Assembly (NCBI RefSeq): GCF_965216415.1
Contig: NZ_CBDCFU010000002.1
Origin: Marivita sp003149565
GTDB lineage: Bacteria; Pseudomonadota; Alphaproteobacteria; Rhodobacterales; Rhodobacteraceae
Length of the DNA: 64,000 nucleotides
Reading direction: 5' to 3' (one strand)
Position numbers and translations under genes: made by a program
Notes under the pieces: model-generated
Seen by the model: only the letters and a program-made list of their open reading frames with translations
Told to the model about the DNA's origin: nothing
The model's database searches: none
In this document: piece after piece, positions 51,008 to 59,642 of the stretch
Layout of the letters: every line of letters starts with the position of its first letter
Numbering within the stretch: position 1 is the first letter of the stretch

Positions 51008-51760
51008 ATGACCGATTTGACCGGACAGACCGTGCTGATCACCGGAGCCAGCCGTGGCATAGGCGCAGAGGCAGCGCGGGTTTTTGCAGAAGCGGGCGCA
51101 AATGTCGCCCTGGTCGCGCGCTCGGCGGACAGCATTGCCGATATTGCAGGAGAGATCGGGAAGAACGCTGTTGCGATCCCTTGCGATATCAGCCGCTATT
51201 GGGAAGTTGCCCAAGCGGTTGAAAACTGTGTCACCGCATTTGGCGGGCTGAATATCCTGATCAACAATGCTGGTGTGATTGAGCCCATTGCCCGTATGGA
51301 AGAGGCCGATCCCGAGGGGTGGGGTCAGGCGATCGACATCAATCTCAAGGGCGTGTTTCACGGCATGCGCGCAGCGCTTCCTGTCATGCAGTCAGATGGT
51401 GGTGGCACGATCCTGACCGTAAGTTCAGGTGCGGCGCATAATCCGGTTGAGGCGTGGTCGCACTATTGCGCCTCAAAAGCGGGCGCTGCCATGCTGACCC
51501 GGTCTCTGCATCAGGAAATGGCAGATAAAGGCATCCGGGCGATGGGCCTGTCTCCGGGCACGGTCGCAACCCAGATGCAGAAGGAAATCAAGGCGAGCGG
51601 CATCAACTCAGTGAGCAAACTGGATTGGTCCGACCACATTCCGGCGGATTGGCCTGCGAAGGCACTTTTGTGGATGTGCAGCGGCGACGCCGATGCCTAT
51701 CTCGGTGAAGAGATATCCCTGCGCGATGAAGGCATTCGCAAAAAGGTGGGTCTGGTATGA
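51008..51760 (+). CDS. Short-chain dehydrogenase/reductase
   Basis: A 250-residue classical SDR. Cofactor motif TGASRGIG (about 13-20), INNAG (about 87-91), catalytic Ser in TVSSGAAHNP (about 138-147) and YCASKAG (about 157-163) are intact. An arginine in ARSADS suggests NADP(H). AGAAAGGAGGCCGTGAC precedes the start. Its stop overlaps the start of the enoyl-CoA hydratase gene (ATGA), suggesting that both act on related acyl-CoA-type substrates. Confidence 0.9.
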   Translation: MTDLTGQTVLITGASRGIGAEAARVFAEAGANVALVARSADSIADIAGEIGKNAVAIPCDISRYWEVAQAVENCVTAFGGLNILINNAGVIEPIARMEEADPEGWGQAIDINLKGVFHGMRAALPVMQSDGGGTILTVSSGAAHNPVEAWSHYCASKAGAAMLTRSLHQEMADKGIRAMGLSPGTVATQMQKEIKASGINSVSKLDWSDHIPADWPAKALLWMCSGDADAYLGEEISLRDEGIRKKVGLV

Positions 51761-52377
51761 TCGACATCCAAAATGATGGCACGCTCTGCACGCTGACCAT
51801 TAACCGACCAGACAGGGCGAATTCGCTCACCAGTGACATGCTTGAGGCGTTGTGTGTCGGCGTCGAAGACGCGCGAGCCGCGCGGGCTGTCATTCTGACC
51901 GGGGTTGGCAAAGTGTTTTCCGCGGGTGCAGATCTTGAGGCGGCAAAGGCGGGCCTCGCGCTCAGCCCCTTGTGGGAGCGTCTTTCAGGTGCCATCGCGC
52001 GCCACCCCGGCCTGACAATCGCCGCGCTGAACGGAACCGTGGCGGGCGGTGCGATGGGAATGGTACTGGCCTGTGACCTCAGGATCGCCGTGCCGGGAAC
52101 CAAGATGTTCTATCCGGTGATGAAGCTGGGCTTCCTGCCCCAGCCGTCAGATCCTGCGCGCTTGTTGGCCCTTGTTGGGACGTCGCGCACCAAGATGATT
52201 CTGTTGGCCGGGCAAAAGATCACCACCGACGAGGCCAAGACCTGGGGGCTGATCGACGAGGTTTGCGACCCTGAGATGTTGATGGATCGCGCCAAGGCAC
52301 TCACCGACGATGTTTGTGGTGCCACAGCCGAGCACACGCGTGCCATCAAAGGCATGATCGCACAGGCTCTGCTGTAG
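51757..52377 (+). CDS. Enoyl-CoA hydratase/isomerase family protein, short form
   Basis: A 206-residue crotonase-fold protein. The acyl-CoA/oxyanion motif KVFSAGADLEAAKAG (about 51-65) and ALNGTVAGGAMGMVLACDLRIA (about 90-111) are present. The position of the first catalytic glutamate of classical hydratases holds other residues, and the protein ends at IAQALL, about 50 residues short of a normal C-terminus that completes the trimer. It may therefore be an isomerase or hydrolase variant. It is translationally coupled to the preceding SDR. Confidence 0.82.
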   Translation: MIDIQNDGTLCTLTINRPDRANSLTSDMLEALCVGVEDARAARAVILTGVGKVFSAGADLEAAKAGLALSPLWERLSGAIARHPGLTIAALNGTVAGGAMGMVLACDLRIAVPGTKMFYPVMKLGFLPQPSDPARLLALVGTSRTKMILLAGQKITTDEAKTWGLIDEVCDPEMLMDRAKALTDDVCGATAEHTRAIKGMIAQALL

Positions 52378-52453
52378 GGTCAGCCCGCAAGCGGCTTGAC
52401 CCTGACCCACAGCTTCTTAGGTTGGCGGCATCCCAGAAAGGAAGGAGCGCCCC

Positions 52454-52690
52454 ATGGCCCAGCATCTGCATATCGTCTTTGGCGGAGAACTGGTTACACC
52501 TTCGGAAAACGTATTCAAGGATCCGGACGCCATCCATATCGTCGGCATCTTCGCTGATCGCAAATCGGCCTATGACGCCTGGAAGACCGAAGCCCAACGC
52601 ACTGTAGACAATGCGCATATGCGGTACTTCCTGGGTGACCTGCAAAAGTTGATGGACGCCAGCACGTCGACGCCAGAGGCACAGGACTGA
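52454..52690 (+). CDS. DUF4170 family protein
   Basis: A 78-residue protein with the DUF4170 pattern: HLHIVFGGELVTPSENVFKDP at the N-terminus, then VGIFADRKSAYDAWKTEAQRTVDNAHMRYFLGDL (about 30-63). The function is not known, but it is commonly placed directly before waaA in Rhodobacterales, suggesting a link to lipid A/Kdo assembly. AAAGGAAGGAGCGCCCC precedes the ATG. waaA starts 4 bp after the stop. Confidence 0.9.
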   Translation: MAQHLHIVFGGELVTPSENVFKDPDAIHIVGIFADRKSAYDAWKTEAQRTVDNAHMRYFLGDLQKLMDASTSTPEAQD

Positions 52691-52694
52691 CCAT

Positions 52695-53921
52695 TTGGCG
52701 CGCAGGCCGTTCAGTCTGACCGCCTATCTTGCGCTTGCGCGGGGGTCGGACCGCCTGACCGCGGAGGCAGCGCAATGGCCTGCGCGGCCCTCTGGCCCGG
52801 TTCTGTGGTTGCACAGCGACACGCGCACACGGCTTGAAACGCTTATGACGCTCATCAAGCGTCTGCGGCTGCAGAGGGCTGATTTTTCGCTGTTGCTAAC
52901 GTGCGACTCGACCGCATCGGACGCGTTTCAAATTGACGGGCACGCTGTCAGCCCCCCGCCAGCTGAAACACTGAGTGATGTATACCGGTTTCTCGATCAC
53001 TGGAAGCCGGACATATTGATATGGGCTGGAAACGGGCTGCGGCCAGCCTTGATCCACGAGACCGCGACGACAGGCGCACATCTTCTCTTGGTGGATGCCG
53101 CTGATGCGCCTTGGCGGCAGCCTGCAAAGAGGTTTTTGCCGGATGCTTCGGCAGGTGCCTTGAGCCTGTTTCACAATATCCTTGCGCAGGACGAGAAAGC
53201 CGCCAGCCGCATGCGGCGCTTGGGCGTTCCGACCAACCGGATCGAAGTGGCGTCTCCGCTGGAGCCAGAGGTGTTTCCCCTCATGAGCCATGACGGCATG
53301 CACGAAGAGCTCACGGCCATTCTGGCGGGGCGCCCTGTCTGGTTGGGGGCGCACATTCAACGAGGCGAAGCAGACACTGTTTTGCGCGCGCATCGAAGGG
53401 CAGCGCGACTGGCGCATCGCTTGCTCCTCGTGATCGTGCCCGCGGACGCAGAGGATGAACCCTTTATCGCGGAGCAGTGCCAAGAGATCGGGCTACGTCT
53501 CGCCCGCTGGGAGCGTGGGGATATGCCGGATGAGAACACGCAGGTGCTCTTGGCTGGGGACGATAGCGAATTGGGTTTGTGGTATCGGCTGTCACCCCTG
53601 TGCTTTCTTGGCGGCTCCTTGGCGGGAAAGACCGGCGGGCAATCTCCGATGATGGCGGCAGCGCTTGGCTCTGCGGTGCTTTATGGTCCGAATGTCGGCC
53701 GCCATCTTGAAACGTATTCCCGGCTGGTCGCCGCAGGGGCGGCCCGGATCGTGAAAGACATGGAGTCGCTGAGCGCCGCTGTGTCGCATCTGATTGCTCC
53801 GGACCGCGCGGCGGCCATGGCGCACGCTGGCTGGAATGTGGTGTCTGCCGGTGCCGAGACGGCTGACCTTGTGCTGGCACAGATCAACGAATGGCTGGAT
53901 TCCTTGGAGAGTGCGCGATGA
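52695..53921 (+). CDS. waaA: 3-deoxy-D-manno-octulosonic acid (Kdo) transferase
   Basis: Transfers Kdo from CMP-Kdo to lipid A precursor at the cytoplasmic face of the inner membrane. A 408-residue GT-B enzyme with a glycosyltransferase N-terminal domain and a C-terminal donor domain; the region VLLAGDDSELGLWYRLSPLCFLGGSLAGKTGGQSPMMAAALG (about 281-322; key GGS-----GGQ-P-E-like) is the WaaA hallmark, although the usual Glu/His in it are altered. The only in-frame start that fits is TTG with AGGAC upstream. The stop overlaps lpxK (ATGA). The N-terminal membrane anchor is weak. Confidence 0.87.
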   Translation: MARRPFSLTAYLALARGSDRLTAEAAQWPARPSGPVLWLHSDTRTRLETLMTLIKRLRLQRADFSLLLTCDSTASDAFQIDGHAVSPPPAETLSDVYRFLDHWKPDILIWAGNGLRPALIHETATTGAHLLLVDAADAPWRQPAKRFLPDASAGALSLFHNILAQDEKAASRMRRLGVPTNRIEVASPLEPEVFPLMSHDGMHEELTAILAGRPVWLGAHIQRGEADTVLRAHRRAARLAHRLLLVIVPADAEDEPFIAEQCQEIGLRLARWERGDMPDENTQVLLAGDDSELGLWYRLSPLCFLGGSLAGKTGGQSPMMAAALGSAVLYGPNVGRHLETYSRLVAAGAARIVKDMESLSAAVSHLIAPDRAAAMAHAGWNVVSAGAETADLVLAQINEWLDSLESAR

Positions 53922-54910
53922 GACCTCCCGCATTCTGGAATGCCCCACCTGACCGTCCCGGCGTTTGGGCTCGCCTATTGTTTCCGCTGGGCGCGGTATA
54001 CGCGGCCTTGACCGCGCGTCGCCTGAAGCAAGGTCCGGCGCGCCGGATCGGTGTTCCGGTGATCTGCGTCGGCAATGTGAATGCGGGCGGCACAGGCAAG
54101 ACACCAACGGTGATCGCGCTGATGCAGATCCTGTCGGATATGGGCAAGACCGCGCATGTGGTCTCGCGCGGCTACGGGGGTTCTCTAGAAGGCCCGGTTC
54201 AGGTGGACCCGCTTCGTCACCGTGCCGATGACGTTGGTGATGAACCCCTGCTGCTTGCAGCCTTTGGTCCGGTCTGGGTCGCCAAGGATCGGGCACTGGG
54301 GGCCGAAGCGGCACAAATGGCGGGCGCAGATGCGATCATCATGGATGATGGCCTGCAGAACCCAAGTCTCGCCAAAGACCTGTCGTTGATTGTGGTTGAT
54401 GCGACGCGCGGTTTTGGAAATGGACGCTGCATTCCGGCAGGGCCCTTGCGGGAACCTGTCAGTGCGGCGATGGCTCGCGCTGATCTTGTCCTCTCCATCG
54501 GTTCCGAAGAGGCGCAAGATCAGTTTGCCCGGATATGGCAGGACAAGATTACGCTGCCTCACGTTCAAGGGCATCTTATGCCCTTGCAAACCGGCATGGA
54601 CTGGGAGGGCCTGCGGTGTCTGGCCTTTGCGGGCATCGGCAACCCCGAAAAATTCTTTCGGACCCTGCGCGAGCTTGGCGCGGAACCGGTCGAGACACGC
54701 GCTTTGGAAGATCACCAACCGCTGACCACAGCTTTGCTGAAACGGTTGGAAAAAGACGCACAAGCCGCGCGCGCGCAGCTTGTCACTACCGAAAAGGATG
54801 CCGTTCGTCTGCCGCAGAGCTATCGCATGAAGGTCCTGACAGTGCCTGTGCGTCTGATCATCCCAAACGCAGCCGCATTGAAACAGAAAGTGGCAGACCT
54901 GTTCGACTGA
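53918..54910 (+). CDS. lpxK: Tetraacyldisaccharide 4'-kinase
   Basis: Phosphorylates the 4' position of the lipid A disaccharide. A 330-residue protein with Walker A VGNVNAGGTGKTPTV (about 51-65), preceded by the LpxK stretch RRIGVPVICVGN, and with HVVSRGYGG (about 80-88) and DAIIMDDGLQNPSLAKDL (about 139-156; the catalytic Asp pair). The N-terminal helix (about 13-35) associates with the membrane. The ATG overlapping the waaA stop is chosen; the frame opens nine codons earlier. lpxK follows waaA in many Alphaproteobacteria. Confidence 0.95.
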   Translation: MRPPAFWNAPPDRPGVWARLLFPLGAVYAALTARRLKQGPARRIGVPVICVGNVNAGGTGKTPTVIALMQILSDMGKTAHVVSRGYGGSLEGPVQVDPLRHRADDVGDEPLLLAAFGPVWVAKDRALGAEAAQMAGADAIIMDDGLQNPSLAKDLSLIVVDATRGFGNGRCIPAGPLREPVSAAMARADLVLSIGSEEAQDQFARIWQDKITLPHVQGHLMPLQTGMDWEGLRCLAFAGIGNPEKFFRTLRELGAEPVETRALEDHQPLTTALLKRLEKDAQAARAQLVTTEKDAVRLPQSYRMKVLTVPVRLIIPNAAALKQKVADLFD

Positions 54911-54914
54911 GCGA

Positions 54915-55778
54915 CTACTCTGCCGCAAGCGGCATATCGTCGGCCTGACCCGTAGCCGCAATTTCAGCAATCACGCTGCGCAGCAGTTTCCGGAAGTTGT
55001 GGAAGTTGGCGTTCGGCCGAATCGTTCGTTCATCCATGTAGATCGAGCGGTCGATCTCGATCTGAACGGCATGCTGATTGCGTGACGGACGGCCGTAGGC
55101 CTGTGTGATGTACGCTCCCGCAAACGGAGTGTTGCGCGCGACGATCAGACCTGCATCGGTGAAAGCTGCTTCGATCTGATCAACAACAGTCTGGCTGGCC
55201 GACGCGCCAAAACGGTCGCCCAGCACGATCTGCGGGCGACGCGATGTGGATTTTGCCACGCCGTCCAACGCTTCATGCGGCATGGAATGGCAATCGATCA
55301 AAATCGCTTCGCCGAACCGCGCATGCGCTTGGTTGATCAATTTACGCAATTGTTCGTGATAGGGCTGCCAGAACTGTGCGATGCGGTATTCCGCCTCGGA
55401 CAGCGGCAATTTGCCCTGATAGATTGGCCGTCCATTCGCGACGACCCGAGGAACCACGCCAAGGCCTGACGCAACACGCGGGTTATGGGTCTGGCGGCGC
55501 ACGCCTTCGATCAGAGCCGGGTCAAGTTCTTCGGATGACCGATTCAAATCAATATACGCGCGCGGGGCACCTGCTTTGATGAACGGCGCGCCAAACTGCG
55601 GTGCGCAGTCGAACAAACGGTCTACAAACGCATCCTCGGAAGACCGGATCGTCACTTCGTCCAAGGCTGTATGACGCAGGAAAGACCAGCTATAATCGCG
55701 CCCGGAATGCGGCGACGCGAAAACCACCCTCGAGATGTGGGATTCGGGTTGAATCAGGTGGTAAGCGACTTTGGGCAT
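54915..55778 (-). CDS. N-formylglutamate amidohydrolase
   Basis: A 287-residue zinc-dependent hydrolase that releases formate and glutamate from N-formylglutamate, the last step of one histidine-degradation route; some homologues act elsewhere. FASPHSGRDYSW (about 20-31, metal ligand His) and YIDLNRSSEELD (about 95-106, with Asp/Asn/Arg) are family motifs, and DCHSMPH (about 161-167) carries further ligands. No other hut genes are nearby. AGGGAGAGCAT precedes the start. It is convergent with lpxK. Confidence 0.9.
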   Translation of the reverse strand: MPKVAYHLIQPESHISRVVFASPHSGRDYSWSFLRHTALDEVTIRSSEDAFVDRLFDCAPQFGAPFIKAGAPRAYIDLNRSSEELDPALIEGVRRQTHNPRVASGLGVVPRVVANGRPIYQGKLPLSEAEYRIAQFWQPYHEQLRKLINQAHARFGEAILIDCHSMPHEALDGVAKSTSRRPQIVLGDRFGASASQTVVDQIEAAFTDAGLIVARNTPFAGAYITQAYGRPSRNQHAVQIEIDRSIYMDERTIRPNANFHNFRKLLRSVIAEIAATGQADDMPLAAE

Positions 55779-55924
55779 ATGCTCTCCCTATGCCCCATAC
55801 ATAGACTGATTTTTTCTGTCGCCAAAGCCCTTGATCCCGGTTCCGACTCCTTTTATAGACCGCTCCACCGGCGCGGCTTGACGCGCCCCTTTTATTTGGG
55901 GCACGTGAAACGGGTCGGTGCAAA

Positions 55925-55999
55925 GGGCGATTAGCTCAGTGGTAGAGCACTTCGTTGACATCGAAGGGGTCACAAGTTCGAACCTTGTATCGCCCACCA
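55925..55999 (+). tRNA. tRNA-Val (anticodon GAC)
   Basis: A 75-nt cloverleaf with encoded CCA. Acceptor stem GGGCGAT pairs with ATCGCCC; D arm TAGCTCAGTGGTAGAGC; anticodon stem CTTCG/CGAAG encloses TTGACAT with anticodon GAC; T arm GGTTCGAA-type (AGTTCGAAC). It reads GUC and GUU valine codons. Confidence 0.97.
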
Positions 56000-56081
56000 T
56001 TGAATTCGCCGTCTCGGGCTTTGGCTCGGGGCACCCGCAACCACCAAGGCGCTCGCGCGCCGCGATAAGAGGAGAGACCCG

Positions 56082-56207
56082 ATGAAGGTCAAGAACTCGC
56101 TTCGTTCGCTGAAGAACCGCCATCGCGACTGCCGCGTTGTGCGCCGTAAGGGCCGCGTCTACGTCATCAACAAGACGCAGCGCCGGTTCAAAGCCCGTCA
56201 GGGCTGA
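56082..56207 (+). CDS. rpmJ: 50S ribosomal protein L36
   Basis: A 41-residue basic protein, MKVKNSLRSLKNRHRDCRVV onward, with CRVVRRKGRVYVINKTQRRFKARQG making up the rest by position. Only one of the zinc-ribbon cysteines of standard L36 remains (Cys17), so it is the zinc-free (C-minus, YkgO-like) type. It is too short for normal gene cut-offs. AAGAGGAGAGACCCG precedes the ATG. A good terminator follows. It stands alone after tRNA-Val, as in other Rhodobacterales. Confidence 0.95.
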   Translation: MKVKNSLRSLKNRHRDCRVVRRKGRVYVINKTQRRFKARQG

Positions 56208-56230
56208 GCGGACCCCGCAGATTTTGCGAG

Positions 56231-56257
56231 AAAGCCGTCCCTTGGGGCGGCTTTTTT
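56231..56257 (+). terminator. Rho-independent terminator of rpmJ
   Basis: AAAGCCGTCC pairs with GGGCGGCTTT (one G-U) around a short loop, followed by a run of six T. It lies about 24 bp past the L36 stop codon. Confidence 0.88.
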
Positions 56258-56348
56258 GTTTTGGTCCGCAGCACCGGTCAGGATTCGCCTAACATAAACG
56301 AATCCCGTAACGTTTGGCCAATCGATGACGCGCTGCAAGGATACCGAC

Positions 56349-56657
56349 ATGGCACACGCTGACGAAGACAAGGTTGCAGGCCGACTGCACGGCGAACAGC
56401 ACGAACCGGAGAAGACCGACAATCTTCTGGAACGGCTTATTTACATGATCCTGATCGCCATCATGATTTCGGTGGCGCAGACCGTGCTTGGCGTCATGAC
56501 CATTATTCAGTTCATCATCATGCTGGTGAGCAACAAACAGCCCAATGAACGGCTGGCCGAGTTCGGCACCGATCTGGGCATTTGGGTGGCCAAGGCTGCG
56601 CGGTATCAGACCGCGGCCAGCAACGTGAAGCCCTGGCCGTGGACCGAGCTTGACTGA
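56349..56657 (+). CDS. DUF4389 family membrane protein
   Basis: A 102-residue protein with a polar N-terminus (1-28) and one or two hydrophobic segments (about 33-65, LERLIYMILIAIMISVAQTVL and MTIIQFIIMLV). The conserved tail NKQPNERLAEFGTDLGIWVAKAARYQTAAS (about 66-95; key N--L--FG-----Y--Q---Y-like) matches DUF4389 lipid- or complex-associated proteins of unknown role. The ATG at 56349 has AAGGATACCGAC upstream. It is convergent with the caspase-like gene; the stops are 3 bp apart. Confidence 0.82.
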   Translation: MAHADEDKVAGRLHGEQHEPEKTDNLLERLIYMILIAIMISVAQTVLGVMTIIQFIIMLVSNKQPNERLAEFGTDLGIWVAKAARYQTAASNVKPWPWTELD

Positions 56658-56660
56658 CGC

Positions 56661-58325
56661 TCAGCGCAGAATGGTGTCGGCCATCAAACGTACGACTGTC
56701 GCCTGATCTAGATAACCTGAGACTCGCAACTTTCGGGCCTGCTGATATCTGCGGATCGCGCGACGCGTCTCATTGTCGAATGTCCCGTCAACGGCACCCG
56801 GCTCCAGTCCCAAATCGGCGAGGCGCGCCTCAGCCAGACGTCGCGCCGTCGCGTTAAGTCCCAAAGCTGCCTCATCGGCTTGCGCGCGTTCTTGAAGAGC
56901 CCGATCTTCTGAGTTGTTCTGGAAATACTCAATTCGGGCGCGCGCTTCTTCGACAAAGGCACCGTTTGGACGCTCTGCGAGATAGGCACGGTAGCCTGCC
57001 TCGGTGTCCTGCTCGCGGGCCTGCTGCCAGCGGCGACGATCCGCACCTTCTGCCTGCGCGCGCCGCTGCTCTTCGATCGCAGCCAAGCGGTCCTCGGCGA
57101 CATCGGCATAAAGGCCGTCCGGAAAGCGACGAAGATATGCGCGATAACCCGCCTCATCGCCTTGCGCACCGGTTTCGGACCAGAAGGTGCGATCCTTACG
57201 TTCAAGCTCTGCCTGACGTTGCCGCGCCTCCTCCTCAAGCTCGGCGGCTCTGCGCTCTGCCTGCGCGTCCAGTCGGGCAATCTGGTCGGCATTCAGATAG
57301 CTTGATGCCGTCAGACCATTCTCGTTTTGCCACGCCGTCACAGCCCCGCGTGTTCCGCGTCCGAAAATTCCATCAATCCCGCGCGTATTGTAGCCGAGCA
57401 AGGAAAGATCACGCTGGATTTCACGACGGGCATCCCGTGAAAGAGCAAGGTCGGCCTCTGCCTGTTTTTCCCTGTAGAACGGCTCGGCGCGAATTGTGGT
57501 CAACCGTTGGCGTGCTTCGCCCACATGTCGCCCATCAGGGAAGGCTGCGAGATAGGTTTCGTAAGCCGCCTCGGTGTCAGCAGATATCGCTTGCTCCCAC
57601 GCTGCATCGTCTGCAGCCCGTCGATCTTCGGAGGGCGTCTCCACCACTTGCGGCAAGTCGGTTTCTGACGCCGTAAACAAAGGCAGTTCTTTCGGGACAA
57701 AGCCCAACAGGCTGAGACCGGCCCGGCGTGCCAGAGGCAAGATGTCATCGCCGCTGGCCTCTGACAGTGTCCGAGCAAAACGCGCGGCGTCTCCCGCGGG
57801 TCCGATGGCCACCGTAACACCCTGCGGAATATCGGCTTCGGAAAGGCTGAGAGAGATACCGTCCGGCAGCCTCCAATCTGTCTCCACTTCTCCAAGAACG
57901 ATCAATGCACCGCCCGGATATTGCGCGGCGACGGCGTACACCGCATCGAGCGGAAACCCGTTAGACACAATTTCCGCTAGGGATATATCTTCGTTGGCCT
58001 CTGCAGGTAGCAGATATGAACCGGCTATCGTCGACACCAAGTGACCGGTCAGGACAATCCCGACAGTGTCAGTTGTCGCATCAATACCTGCGGCGAAAGA
58101 CCTGAAAGCTCTGCGCATTGCGGACGCATCTGCATCGGTGACAAGGCTGACATCTGCGCCCTGTTCCTGAAATGCGGTTTGAAGCCCACTGAGATCCCCA
58201 TTGCCGGTCAGCCGCTGCATCATGCCGGGATCAGAGTTTCCGATGATCAGCCAATCACTGGGCTCGGCCATCAGCGACGTGGTCATCAAAAAGGTTGCAG
58301 AAAGCGACAGCGCGAGTCGTTTCAT
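56661..58325 (-). CDS. Exported caspase-like protein with two peptidoglycan-binding domains, catalytic Cys lost
   Basis: A 554-residue exported protein. Signal peptide 1-20 (cleavage near LMA-EP). Residues 22-200 resemble a caspase p20 domain: the histidine is kept in VLTGHLVSTIAGSYLLPAEA (about 91-110), but the expected cysteine motif (DACR-type) reads LIVLGEVETDW (about 141-151). Three tetratricopeptide-like repeats of W--A---DTEAAYETYLAAFPDG form start near 238, 388 and 435. Two peptidoglycan-binding-1 domains lie about 300-345 and 493-550. A helical charged segment (350-385) links them. AGGAGGACCAACTC precedes the start. Confidence 0.83.
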   Translation of the reverse strand: MKRLALSLSATFLMTTSLMAEPSDWLIIGNSDPGMMQRLTGNGDLSGLQTAFQEQGADVSLVTDADASAMRRAFRSFAAGIDATTDTVGIVLTGHLVSTIAGSYLLPAEANEDISLAEIVSNGFPLDAVYAVAAQYPGGALIVLGEVETDWRLPDGISLSLSEADIPQGVTVAIGPAGDAARFARTLSEASGDDILPLARRAGLSLLGFVPKELPLFTASETDLPQVVETPSEDRRAADDAAWEQAISADTEAAYETYLAAFPDGRHVGEARQRLTTIRAEPFYREKQAEADLALSRDARREIQRDLSLLGYNTRGIDGIFGRGTRGAVTAWQNENGLTASSYLNADQIARLDAQAERRAAELEEEARQRQAELERKDRTFWSETGAQGDEAGYRAYLRRFPDGLYADVAEDRLAAIEEQRRAQAEGADRRRWQQAREQDTEAGYRAYLAERPNGAFVEEARARIEYFQNNSEDRALQERAQADEAALGLNATARRLAEARLADLGLEPGAVDGTFDNETRRAIRRYQQARKLRVSGYLDQATVVRLMADTILR

Positions 58326-58422
58326 GAGTTGGTCCTCCGTTCTTACGGAAGACTAACGCACGAAACGCGAGAGTTATCCAATAGCGACCGACTTTTCCTA
58401 TTCGGTGACAGCTTTGGTCAGA

Positions 58423-59595
58423 TCAATCGTAGCTGCGCGCGTCCTCGATCACCAACCCGTCACGCGGCAAAGCACCTGGCGGAACCAGTTCCACGCGACC
58501 CTTGAGTTTGAGCGTTTCCACGATACTGGTTTCAAACTGCGCTGCGTCATCTGCGGTGGTTTCGATACGGACGGTCATCACGTCCATCTCGCCATCGCGA
58601 CTGGCGACAACACGCACGCGGTCAATCTCTGCATGTTTCGCAACCAGTGCGGCGACCTGTTCGGGGCGCACGAACATACCCTTGATCTTGGTCGTCTGAT
58701 CGGCCCGGCCCATCCAGCCCTTGATGCGGGCATTGGTCCGGCCACAGGGGCTTTGCCCTGGCATCATTGCACTGAGATCGCCAGTGGCAAAACGTAGAAG
58801 CGGGTAATCCGGATTCAGCGACGTGACGACGACTTCGCCCACTTCGCCCTCGGGAACAGGATTGCCTGTGCCCGGGGTTACAATTTCCACGATCACGCCC
58901 TCGTCGAGGATCATCCCCTCCATCGCAGGGCTTTCGTAGGCGATGTTGCCGAGGTCCGCCGTAGCGTAGCATTGCAGGCAGGAAATACCCCGATCCTGAT
59001 AATACTGGCGCAAGGACGGAAAGAGTGCGCCGCCGCCAACAGCGGCTTTCACGATCCCCAGCTCCAGCCCCATCTCGTCGGCTTTTTCGAGGATCAATTT
59101 CAGGTAATCCGGCGTGCCGGCATAGGCCGTAACGCCCACATCATGCGCCGCCTGCGCCTGCAATTCGGTCTGCCCAGTGCCAGCGGGCAGCACCACAGCG
59201 CCCACAGCACGCGCGCCATTTTCAAAGATCATACCAGCCGGGGTCAAGTGATAGCCAAAGCAGTTCTGCACGATGTCCGTGGTGCCAATGCCAGCGGCAT
59301 GCAAAAAGCGACCCATGCGCCACCAGTCACGGCTGACGCCACCGGGTTCGTAGATCGGCCCCGGCGACTGGAAGATATGCGCGACATTCGACACGGGCAG
59401 GCCACCAAAGGGCGGCTTGTCCTTCTGACGCTTGCTCAGGTCAGCTTTGCGAAGCACCGGCAGTGCGGCGAGCTCTGACAGGTCGCCGAGCGGCTCAAAC
59501 CCCTGTGCTGGCAACAATGCATTCAGCGCCGACAGTTGATCCGCTGCACGTTGGTCCGCGCTCCGGGTTTCCAGTTCATCGAAATGGGTGCTCAT
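58423..59595 (-). CDS. AMP-binding (phenylacetate-CoA ligase-like) enzyme
   Basis: A 390-residue adenylate-forming protein of the PaaK type, expected to activate a carboxylic acid to its CoA thioester. VGGGALFPSLRQYYQDR, CYATADLGNIAYE (about 210-222; Y-TTE-type motif), LRFATGDLSAM and GRADQTTKIKGMFVRPEQVA (about 316-335) correspond to the adenylation core and C-terminal domain. The P-loop is degenerate (IFQSPGPIYEPGG). I chose the ATG at 59595; a TTG start at 59655 would overlap livF. It is the last gene of the Liv-type importer operon, suggesting that it activates the imported acid. Confidence 0.86.
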   Translation of the reverse strand: MSTHFDELETRSADQRAADQLSALNALLPAQGFEPLGDLSELAALPVLRKADLSKRQKDKPPFGGLPVSNVAHIFQSPGPIYEPGGVSRDWWRMGRFLHAAGIGTTDIVQNCFGYHLTPAGMIFENGARAVGAVVLPAGTGQTELQAQAAHDVGVTAYAGTPDYLKLILEKADEMGLELGIVKAAVGGGALFPSLRQYYQDRGISCLQCYATADLGNIAYESPAMEGMILDEGVIVEIVTPGTGNPVPEGEVGEVVVTSLNPDYPLLRFATGDLSAMMPGQSPCGRTNARIKGWMGRADQTTKIKGMFVRPEQVAALVAKHAEIDRVRVVASRDGEMDVMTVRIETTADDAAQFETSIVETLKLKGRVELVPPGALPRDGLVIEDARSYD

Positions 59596-59642
59596 GGCGT
59601 CAAAGCCTTGTTTGGTCGGTTGTTGGTACACGTCGGTTTGCC

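Noticed and set aside
52377..52402. Imperfect hairpin after the enoyl-CoA hydratase gene
   Set aside because: The stem has a bulge and no U-tract follows; support as a terminator is too weak.
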